Part shown: positions 51,466-61,603 of the stretch, piece after piece | How positions within the stretch are numbered: the first letter of the stretch is position 1 | How the letters are laid out: each line of letters opens with the position of its first letter | Origin: Sphingomicrobium sp. | GTDB lineage: Bacteria > Pseudomonadota > Alphaproteobacteria > Sphingomonadales > Sphingomonadaceae | Assembly (NCBI GenBank): GCA_036563485.1 | Contig: DATCMI010000001.1 | Location: 2,047,501 to 2,111,500 of the forward strand | Reading direction: 5' to 3' | Length of the DNA: 64,000 bases | Program-made: the position numbers and the translations under genes | Notes under the pieces: generated by a model | Told to the model about the DNA's origin: nothing | Databases searched by the model: none | What the model saw: only the letters and a program-made list of their open reading frames with translations

Positions 51466-54400
51466 TCAGGCCGCCTGCTTCTTCTCGCCGGCAGCAGCGA
51501 CCCGGGCGAGCCCGCGCGAGAGCTGCAGCGCGCCGTTCAGCCGCGCATCGGCGCTCGCCCATTCGCGCGAAAGCGCAAGCTTGCTGTCGGGGCGTAGCTT
51601 GGCCGCGCCCTTCAGGCGATCGATGTAGGCGAGCAGGCCGGCGATGTCCGGGAAGCCGCTTTCCGCGAAAGTGACGACCGCGCCCTTCGGCCCGGTGTCG
51701 AGCTTCGCCACCATCGCGTCGCGGCAGTTCAGCTTGACCTCGACGATCTTGAGGAGGTTTCCGGTTTCCTCCGGGAGCGCGCCGAAACGGTCGATCAGCT
51801 CGGCCGCGAACGCCTCGATGGCATTGCGGTCGTCGAGCTCGCCGAGGCGGCGGTACAGGCCCATGCGCAGGTCAAGATCGGGGACATATTCTTCCGGGAT
51901 CATGATTGGCGCATCGACGCTGATCTGCGGCGTGAATTCCTCGCGCGGCGCAGTGCCGCCGGCCTTCACCTCGACAATCGCGTCCTCGAGCATCGATTGG
52001 TAGAGCTCGAACCCGACTTCCTTGATGTGTCCGGACTGCTCGTCGCCGAGCAAATTGCCGGCGCCGCGAATGTCGAGGTCGTGGCTGGCGAGCTGGAAGC
52101 CGGCGCCGAGATTGTCGAGTTCGCTGAGCACCTGGAGGCGCTTCTGCGCGGCTTCGGTGATCGAGCGGTTCGCCGGCATCGTCAGATAGGCATAAGCGCG
52201 GGTCTTCGACCGGCCGACGCGGCCGCGCAGCTGATAAAGCTGGGCGAGGCCGAAGCGGTCGGAACGGTAGACGATCAGCGTATTGGCGCTTGGAATGTCG
52301 AGGCCGCTTTCGACGATCGTCGTCGACAGCAGCACGTCATACTTGCGGTCGTAAAAGGCGCTCATCCGCTCCTCGACCTCGGTCGGGCTCATCTGGCCGT
52401 GGGCGGTGATGAACTTCACTTCCGGCACCTGGTCGCGGAGCCATTCTTCCATGTCCGGCAAGTCGGCGACGCGCGGCACGACGAAGAAGCTTTGACCGCC
52501 ACGGAAATGCTCGCGCAGCAAAGCCTCGCGAAGGACGACGCCGTCGAACGGCGTGACGTAGGTGCGGACCGCCAGGCGGTCGACTGGCGGGGTCTGGATG
52601 ACGGACAGCTCGCGAAGGCCGCTCATCGCCATCTGCAGCGTGCGCGGGATCGGCGTCGCGGTGAGCGTCAGCACATGGACGTCGTTCTTGAGCGCCTTGA
52701 GCCGCTCCTTGTGAGCGACGCCGAAGTGCTGCTCCTCGTCGACGATCACGAGGCCCAGGCGCTTGAACTCGATGCTCTTGGCGAGGATCGCGTGCGTGCC
52801 GATGACGATGTCGACAGTGCCGTCGGCAAGGCCTTCCTTGGTCTTCTTTGCTTCCGCGGCGGTGACCAGGCGCGACAGGCGGCCGACCTTCAGCGGGAAG
52901 CCGTGGAGCCGCTCCTCGAAGTTCTTGTAGTGCTGGCGAGCCAGCAGGGTCGTAGGGCAGATCAGCGCGACCTGCTTGCCGGACATGGCCATGACGAAGG
53001 CGGCGCGAAGCGCGACCTCGGTCTTGCCGAAGCCGACATCGCCGCAGACCAGCCGGTCCATTGGGCGGCCCGCGCCCAGGTCCTCGATGACGTCGGAGAT
53101 CGCCCGGTCCTGATCGTCGGTCTCCTCATAGGGGAAACGGTCGACGAATTGTGGATAGCTGGCGTCGGGCTCGGCAATGACGCCGGGGCGCGTCGCGCGC
53201 ATGGCGGCGACCTTGATGAGCTCACCCGCGATTTCGCGGATCCGCTCTTTCATCTTGGACTTGCGGCGCTGCCAGGCTTCACCGCCGAGGCTGTCGAGCG
53301 TCACGCCCTCGCTCTCGCTGCCGTAGCGGGTCAGCAGCTCGATATTCTCGACCGGGACGTAGAGCTTGTTGCCCTTGGCATATTCGAGCGCGACGCAGTC
53401 GTGCGGCACCTTGCTGACGGGGATCTGCGTCAGGCCCTCGTAGCGGCCGATGCCGTGGTCGGCGTGAACGACGAGGTCGCCGGGCGAGAGGGTCGCCAGC
53501 TCCTCGAGGAAGGCGGCGGCGGCCTTGCGCTTCTTGCGGCGGCGGACGAGCCGGTCGCCGAGCATGTCCTGCTCGGTGAGGACGGCGACGTCGGGCGTGG
53601 TGAAGCCGTGGTCGAGCGGCAGGACGAGCAGGGCGGGCTGGGCTTTGGAACCGAGCGCTTCCTGCCAGCTGTCGGCCTGCTTCTGGCTCTTGACCCCATG
53701 ATCTTCGAGTAGGCCGGAGAGCCGCTCGCGGGCGCCGCGCGTGTAGCTCGCGAGCACGACCTTGCGGCCGCCGCGGCGGAGGTCAGCGATGTGCTTGGCA
53801 ACGGCTTCGTAGATGTTCGACTGCTGCGTGCGCTCGGGCGCGAAATCGCGGGCCGGATCGACGCCGAAGTCGATGATCAGCTCGGACTCCGGCTCGTGGA
53901 AGGGCGAGGCGAGATGAATCGGCCGGTCGGTGAGGAAGGCGGACCAGTCGTCCTTGCCGAGGTACAGGGTGTCGGGCTCGAGCGGACGATAGCTGCCGGG
54001 TTCCGCGGCCATCGCCCGGACGCGGTTCTGATAATAATCCTCGATCGCTTCCTGCCGGGAGTCGAGCGCCTTGTCGGCGGCCGCGTCGCGGATCACGAGG
54101 TCGTGCTCGCCGAGATGGTCGAAGAGCGTCGCCAGCTTGTCTTCCAGGAGCGGCATCCAATGCTCCATGCCGCTCATCCGCCGGCCTTCGGACAGCGCCT
54201 GGTAGAGCGGGTCTTCGGTCGCGCGGGCGCCGAACTTCTCGCGGTAGCGCGAGCGGAAGCGCTTGATGCTCTCGGCGTCAAGCAGGGCTTCGGATGCGGG
54301 CATGAGCGTGAACGCGTCCGCCTTGTCGGTCGAGCGCTGGTCGACGGGGTCGAAGCGCCGCATGCTGTCGATCTCGTCGCCGAAGAAATCGACGCGGAGC

Positions 54401-54954
54401 GCCTGCTCCTCGCCGGCGGGATAGAGGTCGATCAGCGAGCCGCGAACGGCATATTCCCCATGCTCCGCGACCGCGTCGCTGCGCTGGTAGCCCAATGCAT
54501 TGAGCTGCTCGATCAGCGCTTCGCGCTCGATCCGCTCGCCCTCGGCGATGCGGCGGGTGAGCTGGCGGACACGGAAGGGGGTGAGGAGACGCTGCGACGC
54601 CGCGCTGGCTGTCGCGACCACGAGTTGCGGCTTTTCGCGCTTGACCTGCAGCGCGCTCAAGGTGGCGAGCCGCTCGGCCATCACCCGGAGTGCCGGGGAC
54701 GCGCGGTCGTAGGGCAGGCAGTCCCAGCCGGGGAGGGAGAGGACTTCGACCTCCGGCGCGAACAGGGGCACGGTTTCGGCAAGCGCGCGCATCGCCGCTT
54801 CGTCGGCGACGATGACCACGGCGCGGCCGCCGCCGCTCGTCCCGTGAGCCGCGCGCGCGAGGTCGGCGGCAAGCCACGGCAGGAAGCCGGAGGGCACGCC
54901 CGCGAGGGTAAGCGGCTGGTTGGCGCGGAGGACGCGCTGGAGCGGTTCGCTCAT
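51466..54954 (-). CDS. mfd: Transcription-repair coupling factor Mfd
   Basis: A 1162-residue protein. The N-terminal UvrB-like region (about 20-330) is followed by the RNA-polymerase interaction domain starting near [14 protein letters not shown], the RecG-like translocase with [15 protein letters not shown] (Walker A) and DEEQH, then [20 protein letters not shown] (TRG-type motif) and a C-terminal regulatory domain. It removes RNA polymerase stalled at lesions and recruits UvrA. Its ATG overlaps the sdhE stop (ATGA). Confidence 0.97.
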   Translation of the reverse strand: MSEPLQRVLRANQPLTLAGVPSGFLPWLAADLARAAHGTSGGGRAVVIVADEAAMRALAETVPLFAPEVEVLSLPGWDCLPYDRASPALRVMAERLATLSALQVKREKPQLVVATASAASQRLLTPFRVRQLTRRIAEGERIEREALIEQLNALGYQRSDAVAEHGEYAVRGSLIDLYPAGEEQALRVDFFGDEIDSMRRFDPVDQRSTDKADAFTLMPASEALLDAESIKRFRSRYREKFGARATEDPLYQALSEGRRMSGMEHWMPLLEDKLATLFDHLGEHDLVIRDAAADKALDSRQEAIEDYYQNRVRAMAAEPGSYRPLEPDTLYLGKDDWSAFLTDRPIHLASPFHEPESELIIDFGVDPARDFAPERTQQSNIYEAVAKHIADLRRGGRKVVLASYTRGARERLSGLLEDHGVKSQKQADSWQEALGSKAQPALLVLPLDHGFTTPDVAVLTEQDMLGDRLVRRRKKRKAAAAFLEELATLSPGDLVVHADHGIGRYEGLTQIPVSKVPHDCVALEYAKGNKLYVPVENIELLTRYGSESEGVTLDSLGGEAWQRRKSKMKERIREIAGELIKVAAMRATRPGVIAEPDASYPQFVDRFPYEETDDQDRAISDVIEDLGAGRPMDRLVCGDVGFGKTEVALRAAFVMAMSGKQVALICPTTLLARQHYKNFEERLHGFPLKVGRLSRLVTAAEAKKTKEGLADGTVDIVIGTHAILAKSIEFKRLGLVIVDEEQHFGVAHKERLKALKNDVHVLTLTATPIPRTLQMAMSGLRELSVIQTPPVDRLAVRTYVTPFDGVVLREALLREHFRGGQSFFVVPRVADLPDMEEWLRDQVPEVKFITAHGQMSPTEVEERMSAFYDRKYDVLLSTTIVESGLDIPSANTLIVYRSDRFGLAQLYQLRGRVGRSKTRAYAYLTMPANRSITEAAQKRLQVLSELDNLGAGFQLASHDLDIRGAGNLLGDEQSGHIKEVGFELYQSMLEDAIVEVKAGGTAPREEFTPQISVDAPIMIPEEYVPDLDLRMGLYRRLGELDDRNAIEAFAAELIDRFGALPEETGNLLKIVEVKLNCRDAMVAKLDTGPKGAVVTFAESGFPDIAGLLAYIDRLKGAAKLRPDSKLALSREWASADARLNGALQLSRGLARVAAAGEKKQAA

Positions 54955-55217
54955 CGGGAAACCGGCACGTAATCGAGCGTCTTCAGCGCATTCAGCATCG
55001 AACCGGCGAACCGCTCGGGCGCCTCTGCGGTTCCGAGCGCCCAGGCCATGATGTCGACATCCTGTTCTTCGAGCAGGTCGGCGAACAAGGCGCGCTCCTC
55101 CGCGCTCCAGCTTTCATGGTGCGCATCGAAGAACCCACCGATCAGCAGGTCGGCTTCCTTGGTGCCGCGATGGTGCGCGCGCCACGCCAGGCGCTTCAGT
55201 TCGGGGTCGGATGGCAT
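54951..55217 (-). CDS. sdhE: FAD assembly factor SdhE (succinate dehydrogenase assembly factor 2)
   Basis: An 88-residue helical protein with the family motif KRLAWRAHHRGTKEADLLIG (RGxxE/D type) near 8-27 and a late EERALFADLLEEQDVDIMAW stretch. It promotes covalent FAD attachment to succinate dehydrogenase. It sits in the order recG (divergent, 63 nt), sdhE, mfd. The Met at 55217 opens the family N-terminus. Confidence 0.93.
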   Translation of the reverse strand: MPSDPELKRLAWRAHHRGTKEADLLIGGFFDAHHESWSAEERALFADLLEEQDVDIMAWALGTAEAPERFAGSMLNALKTLDYVPVSR

Positions 55218-55280
55218 GGCGTGCATGTAGTCAGCTGCAGCGCCGATTGCGAGCCGCGGACAAGACGCTAACAACCGCAC

Positions 55281-57344
55281 ATGCGGCCCGAAATCCTCAA
55301 CCCCTTGTTCACCGAGGTGGAGGCGCTGCCCGGAGTCGGGCCGCAGGTCGCCAAGCTGCTCAAGAAGCTGGGCATCAGCCGTGCCGTCGACCTGCTCTAT
55401 CATCTGCCGACCGGCTCGATCGAACGAGTTGCCGCGCCGGCCGCCAGCGCGGCGCTGCTCGGGCGCAATGTGATCCTTGAGCTGACGCCGTTCGACAGCC
55501 GCGGCCCGCGGCCGGGCGGGCGCGGACCGACGCGCGTCTACGCCTCCGATCGCGAGGGCAACACCATCTCCCTCACCTATTTCAACAATCCGGGCTGGGC
55601 GAAGAAAAGCCTGCCCATGGGCGAGACGCGCACGGTCTCGGGCAAGCTCGAGGCTTATGGCGACGAGTGGCAGATCATCCATCCGGAAGTCGCGGAGCCG
55701 GGCAAGGGGGCGGCGCCGCAGCTCCGCGAGGCGGTCTATCCGCTGACCGAGGGACTGACCAACAAGAGGATCGGGCAGCTGGTGCGCGATGCGCTCGAAC
55801 GCGCGCCGGAGCTGCCGGAGTGGATCGAGCCGGGGCTGCTCGGGCGCGAGGGCTGGAGCGGGTGGCGCGGCTCGCTCGCGCTGCTTCATCGCGAACCTTC
55901 GGCCGAGCAGGCGCGCAAGCGGCTCGCCTATGACGAAATCTTCGCCAACCAGTTGGCCTTGCTCCTGCTTCGGCAATCGCAGCGGCGGCATCGCACGGTG
56001 CCGCTGCCGGGCACCGGAGCGCTGATTGGCAAGCTCAGCCTGCCCTATGAACTCACGGGCGCCCAGCGGCGCGTGATTGGCGAGATCCACGGCGACATGG
56101 CGCAGAGCGCGCCGATGCTTCGCCTGCTGCAGGGCGATGTCGGGTCGGGCAAGACGCTGGTCGCGCTTATGGCCATGCTTGCCGCGGTCGAGAGCGGGGC
56201 ACAGGCGGCGCTGCTGGCGCCGACCGAGATCCTCGCGCGGCAGCATCATGCGACCTTGCTCAAGCAACTCGACAGCATCGGCGTCCGCGTCGCGATCCTG
56301 ACCGGGCGCGAGAAAGGGAGGGCTCGTGACAGTGTGCTGATGGGCCTTGCCGACGGCTCGATCGACATCCTCGTCGGCACCCATGCGATCTTCCAGGAGA
56401 AGGTCGGGTACAAGAAGCTCGGCCTTGCTGTGATCGACGAGCAGCATCGGTTCGGCGTGTCGCAGCGGCTGCTGCTCGCGTCGAAGGCCGAGCATCCGCC
56501 GCACCTGCTCGTGATGACCGCAACGCCGATCCCGCGGACCCTGACGCTGACCCAATATGGTGAGATGGACGTCAGCCGCATCGATGAGATGCCGCCGGGA
56601 CGAACGCCGATCGAAACGCGGGTGATCAGCGACGAGAAGCTGCCGGAGATCGTCGAAGGACTAGGCCGGCACATCGCCTCGGGCGGGCAGGCCTATTGGG
56701 TGTGCCCGCTGGTCGAGGAGAGCGAGAAGAGCGACGCCGCCGCGGCTGAGGAGCGGGCGCGGGTGCTCCAGCAGCGGTTCGGCGCCGACAAGATCGGCTT
56801 GGTGCATGGGCGCATGAAGGGGCCGGAAAAGGACGATGTGATGGGGCGCTTCGCCTCGGGCGAGCTGGCCGTCCTCGTGGCGACGACGGTCATCGAGGTC
56901 GGCGTCGACGTGCCGAACGCGACTTTGATGATCGTCGAGGGGGCGGAGCGGTTCGGGCTGGCCCAGCTTCACCAGCTGCGCGGGCGCGTCGGGCGCGGGT
57001 CGGGCAAGAGCACCTGCCTGCTGATCCGCGGCGGCAATTTGACCGAGGTCGGCCGCGCCCGCCTGTCGCTGATGCGCGAGAGCAATGACGGTTTCCGGAT
57101 CGCCGAGGAAGATCTTCGCCTGCGCGGCCCCGGCGAGATCCTGGGCACGCGCCAGTCGGGAGAGGAGGCGTTCCGGGCCGCGACGCCGGAGGATGTCGCA
57201 AGCTTGGCGCCGATCGCCCAGAGCGACGCGCAGCTGCTGCTCGACCACGACGGCGGGCTGAAGGGCGAGCGCGGCCAGGCGGCGCGCATCTGCCTTTATC
57301 TGTTCGAACGCGACCAGGCCGTCGGCCTCATCAGATCAGGATAG
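55281..57344 (+). CDS. recG: ATP-dependent DNA helicase RecG
   Basis: A 687-residue helicase that rewinds and regresses stalled forks. The N-terminal wedge/OB region has LPGVGPQVAKLLKKLGI and DLLYHLPTG; the motor has LLQGDVGSGKTLVAL (Walker A), VIDEQHRFGV (DEQH), [10 protein letters not shown] and [15 protein letters not shown]. The usual DEAD-like helicase order is complete. It is divergent from sdhE and followed after 10 nt by the small DMT gene. Confidence 0.96.
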   Translation: MRPEILNPLFTEVEALPGVGPQVAKLLKKLGISRAVDLLYHLPTGSIERVAAPAASAALLGRNVILELTPFDSRGPRPGGRGPTRVYASDREGNTISLTYFNNPGWAKKSLPMGETRTVSGKLEAYGDEWQIIHPEVAEPGKGAAPQLREAVYPLTEGLTNKRIGQLVRDALERAPELPEWIEPGLLGREGWSGWRGSLALLHREPSAEQARKRLAYDEIFANQLALLLLRQSQRRHRTVPLPGTGALIGKLSLPYELTGAQRRVIGEIHGDMAQSAPMLRLLQGDVGSGKTLVALMAMLAAVESGAQAALLAPTEILARQHHATLLKQLDSIGVRVAILTGREKGRARDSVLMGLADGSIDILVGTHAIFQEKVGYKKLGLAVIDEQHRFGVSQRLLLASKAEHPPHLLVMTATPIPRTLTLTQYGEMDVSRIDEMPPGRTPIETRVISDEKLPEIVEGLGRHIASGGQAYWVCPLVEESEKSDAAAAEERARVLQQRFGADKIGLVHGRMKGPEKDDVMGRFASGELAVLVATTVIEVGVDVPNATLMIVEGAERFGLAQLHQLRGRVGRGSGKSTCLLIRGGNLTEVGRARLSLMRESNDGFRIAEEDLRLRGPGEILGTRQSGEEAFRAATPEDVASLAPIAQSDAQLLLDHDGGLKGERGQAARICLYLFERDQAVGLIRSG

Positions 57345-57354
57345 GAAATAACGA

Positions 57355-57804
57355 ATGCCAGCAGCGCCACTTCTGCCGATCCTGCTCGTGCTGTTCGCGG
57401 GCGGGATGATTGCGCTCCAGGCGCCAACCAACGCGATCCTTGCCCGCGCCGGGGGATCGCCGGTGCTCGCCGCGCTGATTTCCTTCGCGGTGGGCACCGT
57501 CGCATTGCTTGCGGCCTGGGTCGCCAGCGGCAACCGGCCGGGCACGGCAGCCTTCGGCAACTTGCCGGCCTACGCCTGGATCGGCGGGCTTTACGGCGCC
57601 ATCTATGTCGCCGTTGCCGCTTATGCAGCGCCCCGGATCGGCGTTGCCGCGCTGATCACTATCGGCATTGCCGGGCAGATTGCCGTTGCGTTGCTGCTCG
57701 ACCATTTCGGGGCGCTCGGGCTGGCACGCGAGCCGATCAACATCGGCCGGGTGGCGGGCGCCGTTCTCGTCGTTGCCGGGGTCGTGCTCGTCCGCCGCAG
57801 CTAG
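57355..57804 (+). CDS. DMT superfamily small membrane protein (DUF606/YdcZ type)
   Basis: A 149-residue protein with five hydrophobic helices covering nearly its whole length. [25 protein letters not shown] and the [21 protein letters not shown] segment match the YdcZ (DUF606, PF04657) branch of drug/metabolite transporters, which are half the size of EamA proteins and probably dimerise. Substrate unknown. It is probably co-transcribed with recG. Its stop shares four bases with convergent tyrS. Confidence 0.85.
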   Translation: MPAAPLLPILLVLFAGGMIALQAPTNAILARAGGSPVLAALISFAVGTVALLAAWVASGNRPGTAAFGNLPAYAWIGGLYGAIYVAVAAYAAPRIGVAALITIGIAGQIAVALLLDHFGALGLAREPINIGRVAGAVLVVAGVVLVRRS

Positions 57805-59012
57805 CGGACCAGCAGCCCGTGCTTCTTCTTGCCGAGGCTGATCTTGCCTTCAACCGCTGGTGACGCCGGATCGCTGACTGGCTGGTCGTTGAGCCGCACC
57901 GCGCCTTCCGCGACCTTGCGCTTCGCTTCGCCGTTCGACGCCGTGAACCCGAGGGCGGTCAGCGCTTGAGCGACGGTCATGCCGTCGGAGAGCGTCAACG
58001 ACGGCAGGTCCTCGCCAGCGCCGCCGCCGGCAAAGGTCTCCGCAGCGGTGCGAGCCGCCGCTTCGGCAGCCTCGCGGCCGTGCAGCATTGCCGTCGCTTC
58101 GGTCGCCAGCACGATCTTGGCCTGATTGATCTGGGCGCCTTCGAGCGATTCCAGCCGGCGCACCTCGTCGAGCCGTAGTTCGGTGAAACGCCGGAGGAAG
58201 GTGCCGACATTGCCGTCATCGGCATTCCGCCAGAACTGCCAATAATCATAGGCGCTGAGCAGGTCTTCATTGAGCCACACCGCGCCCTTGGCGGTCTTGC
58301 CCATCTTCGAGCCGTCGGGGTTGGTGATCAGCGGGGTGGTCACGCCGAACACCTCGGTGCCGCTGACCCGCCGCGTCAGCTCGATCCCGTTGACGATATT
58401 CCCCCACTGGTCGGACCCGCCCATCTGCAAGCGACAGCCGGCGCGGCGCGACAGCTCCAGGAAATCATAGGCCTGGAGGATCATGTAATTGAACTCGAGG
58501 AAGGTCAGCGGCTGTTCGCGCTCGAGCCGCAGCTGGACGCTGTCGAAGGTCAGCATGCGGTTGATCGTGAAGTGCCGCCCGATGTCGCGCAGGAACGGGA
58601 TATATTCGAGCTTCGCCAGCCAGTCGTCATTATTGACCATGACCGCATCCGTCGGGCCGTCCCCGAAGGTCAGAAAGCGTTCGAAAACCTTGCGGATGCC
58701 GGCGATGTTGTTCGCGATGTCCTCGTCCGAAAGGAGCTTGCGCGCTTCGTCCTTGCCGGTGGGATCGCCGACCTTGGTGGTGCCGCCGCCCATCAGCACG
58801 ATCGGCTTATGCCCCGCCTGCTGCAGCCCGCGCAGGAGCATGATCTGGACGAGGCTTCCGACGTGGAGGCTCGGCGCCGTCGCATCGAAGCCGATATAGC
58901 CGGTCACGACCTCCTTCTGCGCGAGGGTGTCCAGCCCTTCGGCGTCGGTCAGCTGGTGAATGTAGCCGCGCTCGTCGAGGAGCTTGAGGAGGTCGGAGCG
59001 GTATTCGGTCAT
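57801..59012 (-). CDS. tyrS: Tyrosyl-tRNA synthetase
   Basis: A 403-residue class I synthetase that charges tRNA-Tyr. The HIGH-type motif is HVGS in [11 protein letters not shown] near residues 46-56; tyrosine-site residues lie in the QAYDF and [10 protein letters not shown] segments; the KMSKS-type loop is [10 protein letters not shown]-terminal S4 RNA-binding domain (about 340-403) ends the protein. Length is usual for the long bacterial type. Confidence 0.97.
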   Translation of the reverse strand: MTEYRSDLLKLLDERGYIHQLTDAEGLDTLAQKEVVTGYIGFDATAPSLHVGSLVQIMLLRGLQQAGHKPIVLMGGGTTKVGDPTGKDEARKLLSDEDIANNIAGIRKVFERFLTFGDGPTDAVMVNNDDWLAKLEYIPFLRDIGRHFTINRMLTFDSVQLRLEREQPLTFLEFNYMILQAYDFLELSRRAGCRLQMGGSDQWGNIVNGIELTRRVSGTEVFGVTTPLITNPDGSKMGKTAKGAVWLNEDLLSAYDYWQFWRNADDGNVGTFLRRFTELRLDEVRRLESLEGAQINQAKIVLATEATAMLHGREAAEAAARTAAETFAGGGAGEDLPSLTLSDGMTVAQALTALGFTASNGEAKRKVAEGAVRLNDQPVSDPASPAVEGKISLGKKKHGLLVR

Positions 59013-59049
59013 CGGTGCGGCGCGTAGCGCGCCGGCACCGCGGTCGCAA

Positions 59050-59700
59050 TCAGGCGGTGGCCGGCTGCAGGGACGGGATGGCCAAACGGGCCTTCCGACG
59101 CAAGTAGAACTCGGCGATAGCGAGGTTCGTCATCCACGAGATCCACGCGATCACACGGTAGGCGGGGGTGAAGGGGATGGCGAGGACGAGGCCCGCGAAG
59201 GGCAGCATCAGGCGCAGCGTCAGCGCGGCGGCGGTTAGCGCATAGGAACGAATCATCCATGCGCGATGATCTTCGAAGCGGCCGTCGATCGCGGCCTTGA
59301 TGCCGAGCGCGGTGAGCACCGGCCAGAGGATTGCCATCAATGCGAACCCTGCGCCGGCGATCGGACCTGCCGTCGTCCCGAGCGAGAGCATCAGGCCCGC
59401 GGGCGCGCCGATTGCGATCGCGACGGCATAGATGCGGCCGCTGGCGCGGTGCAGCTGCGGCATACGCTCGCGGACGCGGGCGACGAACTGGAGCGGGCCG
59501 AGCAGGAGCGCCGTGACGCCGCCTGCCACGTGCAGGACCAGATAAGGATTGGCGAAGGCGTTGTCGGTGACCACTTCCGGACGCGCCAACACATCGGTGA
59601 AGTAGCGAAGCAGCGACACGGCGGCGACCTCGAGCGTGAGGAGGGCGAGCAGCGTCGCATAGGTGTAGAAGCCGATGCGAAGAGGGAGCGTGCGGTTCAT
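59050..59700 (-). CDS. DUF2306 multi-pass membrane protein
   Basis: A 216-residue protein with about six membrane helices. The central [12 protein letters not shown] segment, with His and Gly near the membrane face, and the late [17 protein letters not shown] stretch are DUF2306 hallmarks (distant relatives of cytochrome b561-type folds). Function unknown. Upstream is a TTGACA -35 element and a palindrome overlapping the likely -10, so it should be repressible. Confidence 0.82.
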   Translation of the reverse strand: MNRTLPLRIGFYTYATLLALLTLEVAAVSLLRYFTDVLARPEVVTDNAFANPYLVLHVAGGVTALLLGPLQFVARVRERMPQLHRASGRIYAVAIAIGAPAGLMLSLGTTAGPIAGAGFALMAILWPVLTALGIKAAIDGRFEDHRAWMIRSYALTAAALTLRLMLPFAGLVLAIPFTPAYRVIAWISWMTNLAIAEFYLRRKARLAIPSLQPATA

Positions 59701-59721
59701 CGGTCAATCCCTGACAGCATG

Positions 59722-59757
59722 TGTATTGCTGATATAGTACAGTAGAGCAACTGTCAA
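59722..59757 (-). promoter_or_regulatory. Promoter and operator of the DUF2306 gene
   Basis: On the minus strand TTGACA (59757-59752) is a perfect -35. The -10 should fall in the CTATATC segment about 14-17 nt downstream. Overlapping it is TGTATT-N8-AGTACA (59722-59741, plus-strand reading), an inverted repeat with one mismatch that matches the spacing and arms of the site at 14462-14481. This position fits a repressor operator; the regulator is not in the window. Confidence 0.6.
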
Positions 59758-59786
59758 GAAGGACCGGAGCAGGGTAGATAGCCGCC

Positions 59787-60320
59787 GTGCAGCTGACCCT
59801 TGTTCCTCACCCTGCGACTGCGCCTGCGGACCCGCAGCTCAAGCTCTGGGCCACGGTCGACCATGCCGGAGCATTCGGAGCGATGGCGACCACCAATATC
59901 TGGTTCGGTATTGGCGCGCCGGCCGACCGATTCGTAATCCCCGAAGCTGCAGGCGAGCGGCGCGATGGATTGTGGCAGACGACCTGCTTTGAAGCCTTCC
60001 TGCGCGCGGAGGGCGACGAGGCTTATCGCGAGTGGAATTTCGCGCCCGGCGGCGCCTGGGCTGCCTACGATTTCAACAGCTATCGCGAGGGGATGCGCGA
60101 CGCCGACGTCGGCGCCCCTCCTTATATACGAATGGAGGACAACCTCACCTGGTGGACGCTCGGCGCGACCATCGCCGTGCCGTCAGGAGTGCATTGGCAG
60201 CTCGGGCTTTCGGCGGTGCTCGAGGAAAAGGACGGCGCCAAGTCCTACTGGGCCCTCGCGCATGGCGGAGAGAAGCCCGACTTCCATGACCCCGGTTGCT
60301 TCACTGCGCGGCTCGCCTAA
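59787..60320 (+). CDS. DOMON-like domain protein
   Basis: A 177-residue GTG-started protein without a signal peptide. It is rich in beta strands and Trp, with RRDGLWQTTCFEAFLRAEGDEAYREWNF, YDFNSYREGMR and the late SYWALAHGGEKPDFHDPGCF motifs. This pattern is that of 'DOMON-like' proteins common in sphingomonads. The fold may bind sugar or haem, but the role is unknown. namZ begins 9 nt downstream, so the two are probably co-transcribed, hinting at carbohydrate handling. Confidence 0.8.
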   Translation: MQLTLVPHPATAPADPQLKLWATVDHAGAFGAMATTNIWFGIGAPADRFVIPEAAGERRDGLWQTTCFEAFLRAEGDEAYREWNFAPGGAWAAYDFNSYREGMRDADVGAPPYIRMEDNLTWWTLGATIAVPSGVHWQLGLSAVLEEKDGAKSYWALAHGGEKPDFHDPGCFTARLA

Positions 60321-60329
60321 TCAGCGGCC

Positions 60330-61529
60330 ATGACCCTGTTCGGAATCGACCGGCTTCTCGCCGACCCTGAGCTTCGCCGGCCGCTGGAGGGCAAGCGCGT
60401 GGCGCTTCTTGCCCACCCGGCGTCGGTCACCCGTGACCTGACGCACAGTTTGGATGCATTGATGGCGGCGGGGCTGAACCTGACGGCGGTGTTCGGGCCG
60501 CAGCATGGCGTTCGCGGCGACCTCCAAGACAATATGATGGAGTCGCCCGACTTCACCGATCCGACCTACGGCATCCCCGTGTTCAGCCTCTACGGCGAGG
60601 TCCGTCGGCCGTCCGGCCAATCGATGGGCACGTTCGACACGATCCTCGTCGACCTCCAGGACCTCGGCTGCCGTATCTACACCTACGTGACGACGCTGCT
60701 CTACGTGCTCGAAGCGGCGGCGGAGCATGGCAAGAGCGTCTGGGTGCTCGACCGGCCCAATCCCGCGGGACGGCCGGTCGAAGGACTGACCTTGCGCGAG
60801 GGATGGGAAAGCTTCGTCGGCGCCGGGCCGATGCCGATGCGGCATGGGATGACGCTCGGAGAACTCGGGCGCTGGTTCATCGACCATTTCAAGCTCGACG
60901 TGGATTACCACGTGGTCGAAATGGACAGCTGGCGGCCGGAAGAGGCACCGGGCTTCGGCTGGCCCGAAGAGCGCGTCTGGATCAACCCGAGCCCAAATGC
61001 CGCAAACCTCAACATGGCGCGCTCTTATGCCGGGACGGTGATGCTGGAAGGCGCCACGCTCAGCGAGGGCAGGGGCACGACGCGGCCGCTCGAGCTGTTC
61101 GGCGCGCCGGGCATCGAGCCGCGCAAGGTCATTGCAGAAATGCAGGCGTTTGCGCCGGAGTGGCTTGCGGGGTGCAAGCTGCGCGAAATCTATTTTCAGC
61201 CGACCTTCCACAAACATGTCGGCGAGCTGTGCAACGGCGTCTTCATCCATGCCGAAGGGCCGTTCTACGACCATGACGCATTCAAGCCGTGGCGGCTGCA
61301 GGCGCTCGCCTTCAAGGCGATCCGCCGGCTCTATCCCGACTACGATTTGTGGCGGGACTTCCCGTACGAATATGAGTTCGACAAGCTAGCGATCGACGTC
61401 ATCAACGGCTCGCCGCTGCTTCGCGAGTGGGTCGACGATGCGGATAGCAACGCCGGCGACCTCGACGCGATCACCGTCCCCGACGAGCGTGCCTGGGACG
61501 AGGAGCGGAAGCCGCACCTGCTCTACTGA
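60330..61529 (+). CDS. namZ: Exo-beta-N-acetylmuramidase NamZ-like protein (DUF1343)
   Basis: A 399-residue DUF1343 protein, the family that includes Bacillus NamZ, which cuts MurNAc from the non-reducing end of muropeptide fragments. Visible motifs are VALLAHPASV, FGPQHGVRGDLQ, YGEVRRPS, LVDLQDLGCRIYTY (conserved Asp and Tyr), DRPNPAGR, NPSPNAANLNMAR and LSEGRGTTRPLELFG. No signal peptide is evident, unlike secreted NamZ, so cytoplasmic action on imported fragments is possible. Its product MurNAc is the substrate of AmgK (34633-35619). Confidence 0.85.
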   Translation: MTLFGIDRLLADPELRRPLEGKRVALLAHPASVTRDLTHSLDALMAAGLNLTAVFGPQHGVRGDLQDNMMESPDFTDPTYGIPVFSLYGEVRRPSGQSMGTFDTILVDLQDLGCRIYTYVTTLLYVLEAAAEHGKSVWVLDRPNPAGRPVEGLTLREGWESFVGAGPMPMRHGMTLGELGRWFIDHFKLDVDYHVVEMDSWRPEEAPGFGWPEERVWINPSPNAANLNMARSYAGTVMLEGATLSEGRGTTRPLELFGAPGIEPRKVIAEMQAFAPEWLAGCKLREIYFQPTFHKHVGELCNGVFIHAEGPFYDHDAFKPWRLQALAFKAIRRLYPDYDLWRDFPYEYEFDKLAIDVINGSPLLREWVDDADSNAGDLDAITVPDERAWDEERKPHLLY

Positions 61530-61603
61530 GGAGCGTGGTTAACGAAGAAGTAGGACGTTCCCCGTATCTCCGCCCGTGAACATTTGCGGGAGCTCGGCTC
61601 GAC

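Noticed and set aside
55218-56555. Extension of the sdhE frame antisense to recG
   Set aside because: It is a shadow frame; the SdhE family begins at the Met at 55217 and the extension is Arg/Gln/Asp-rich with no fold.
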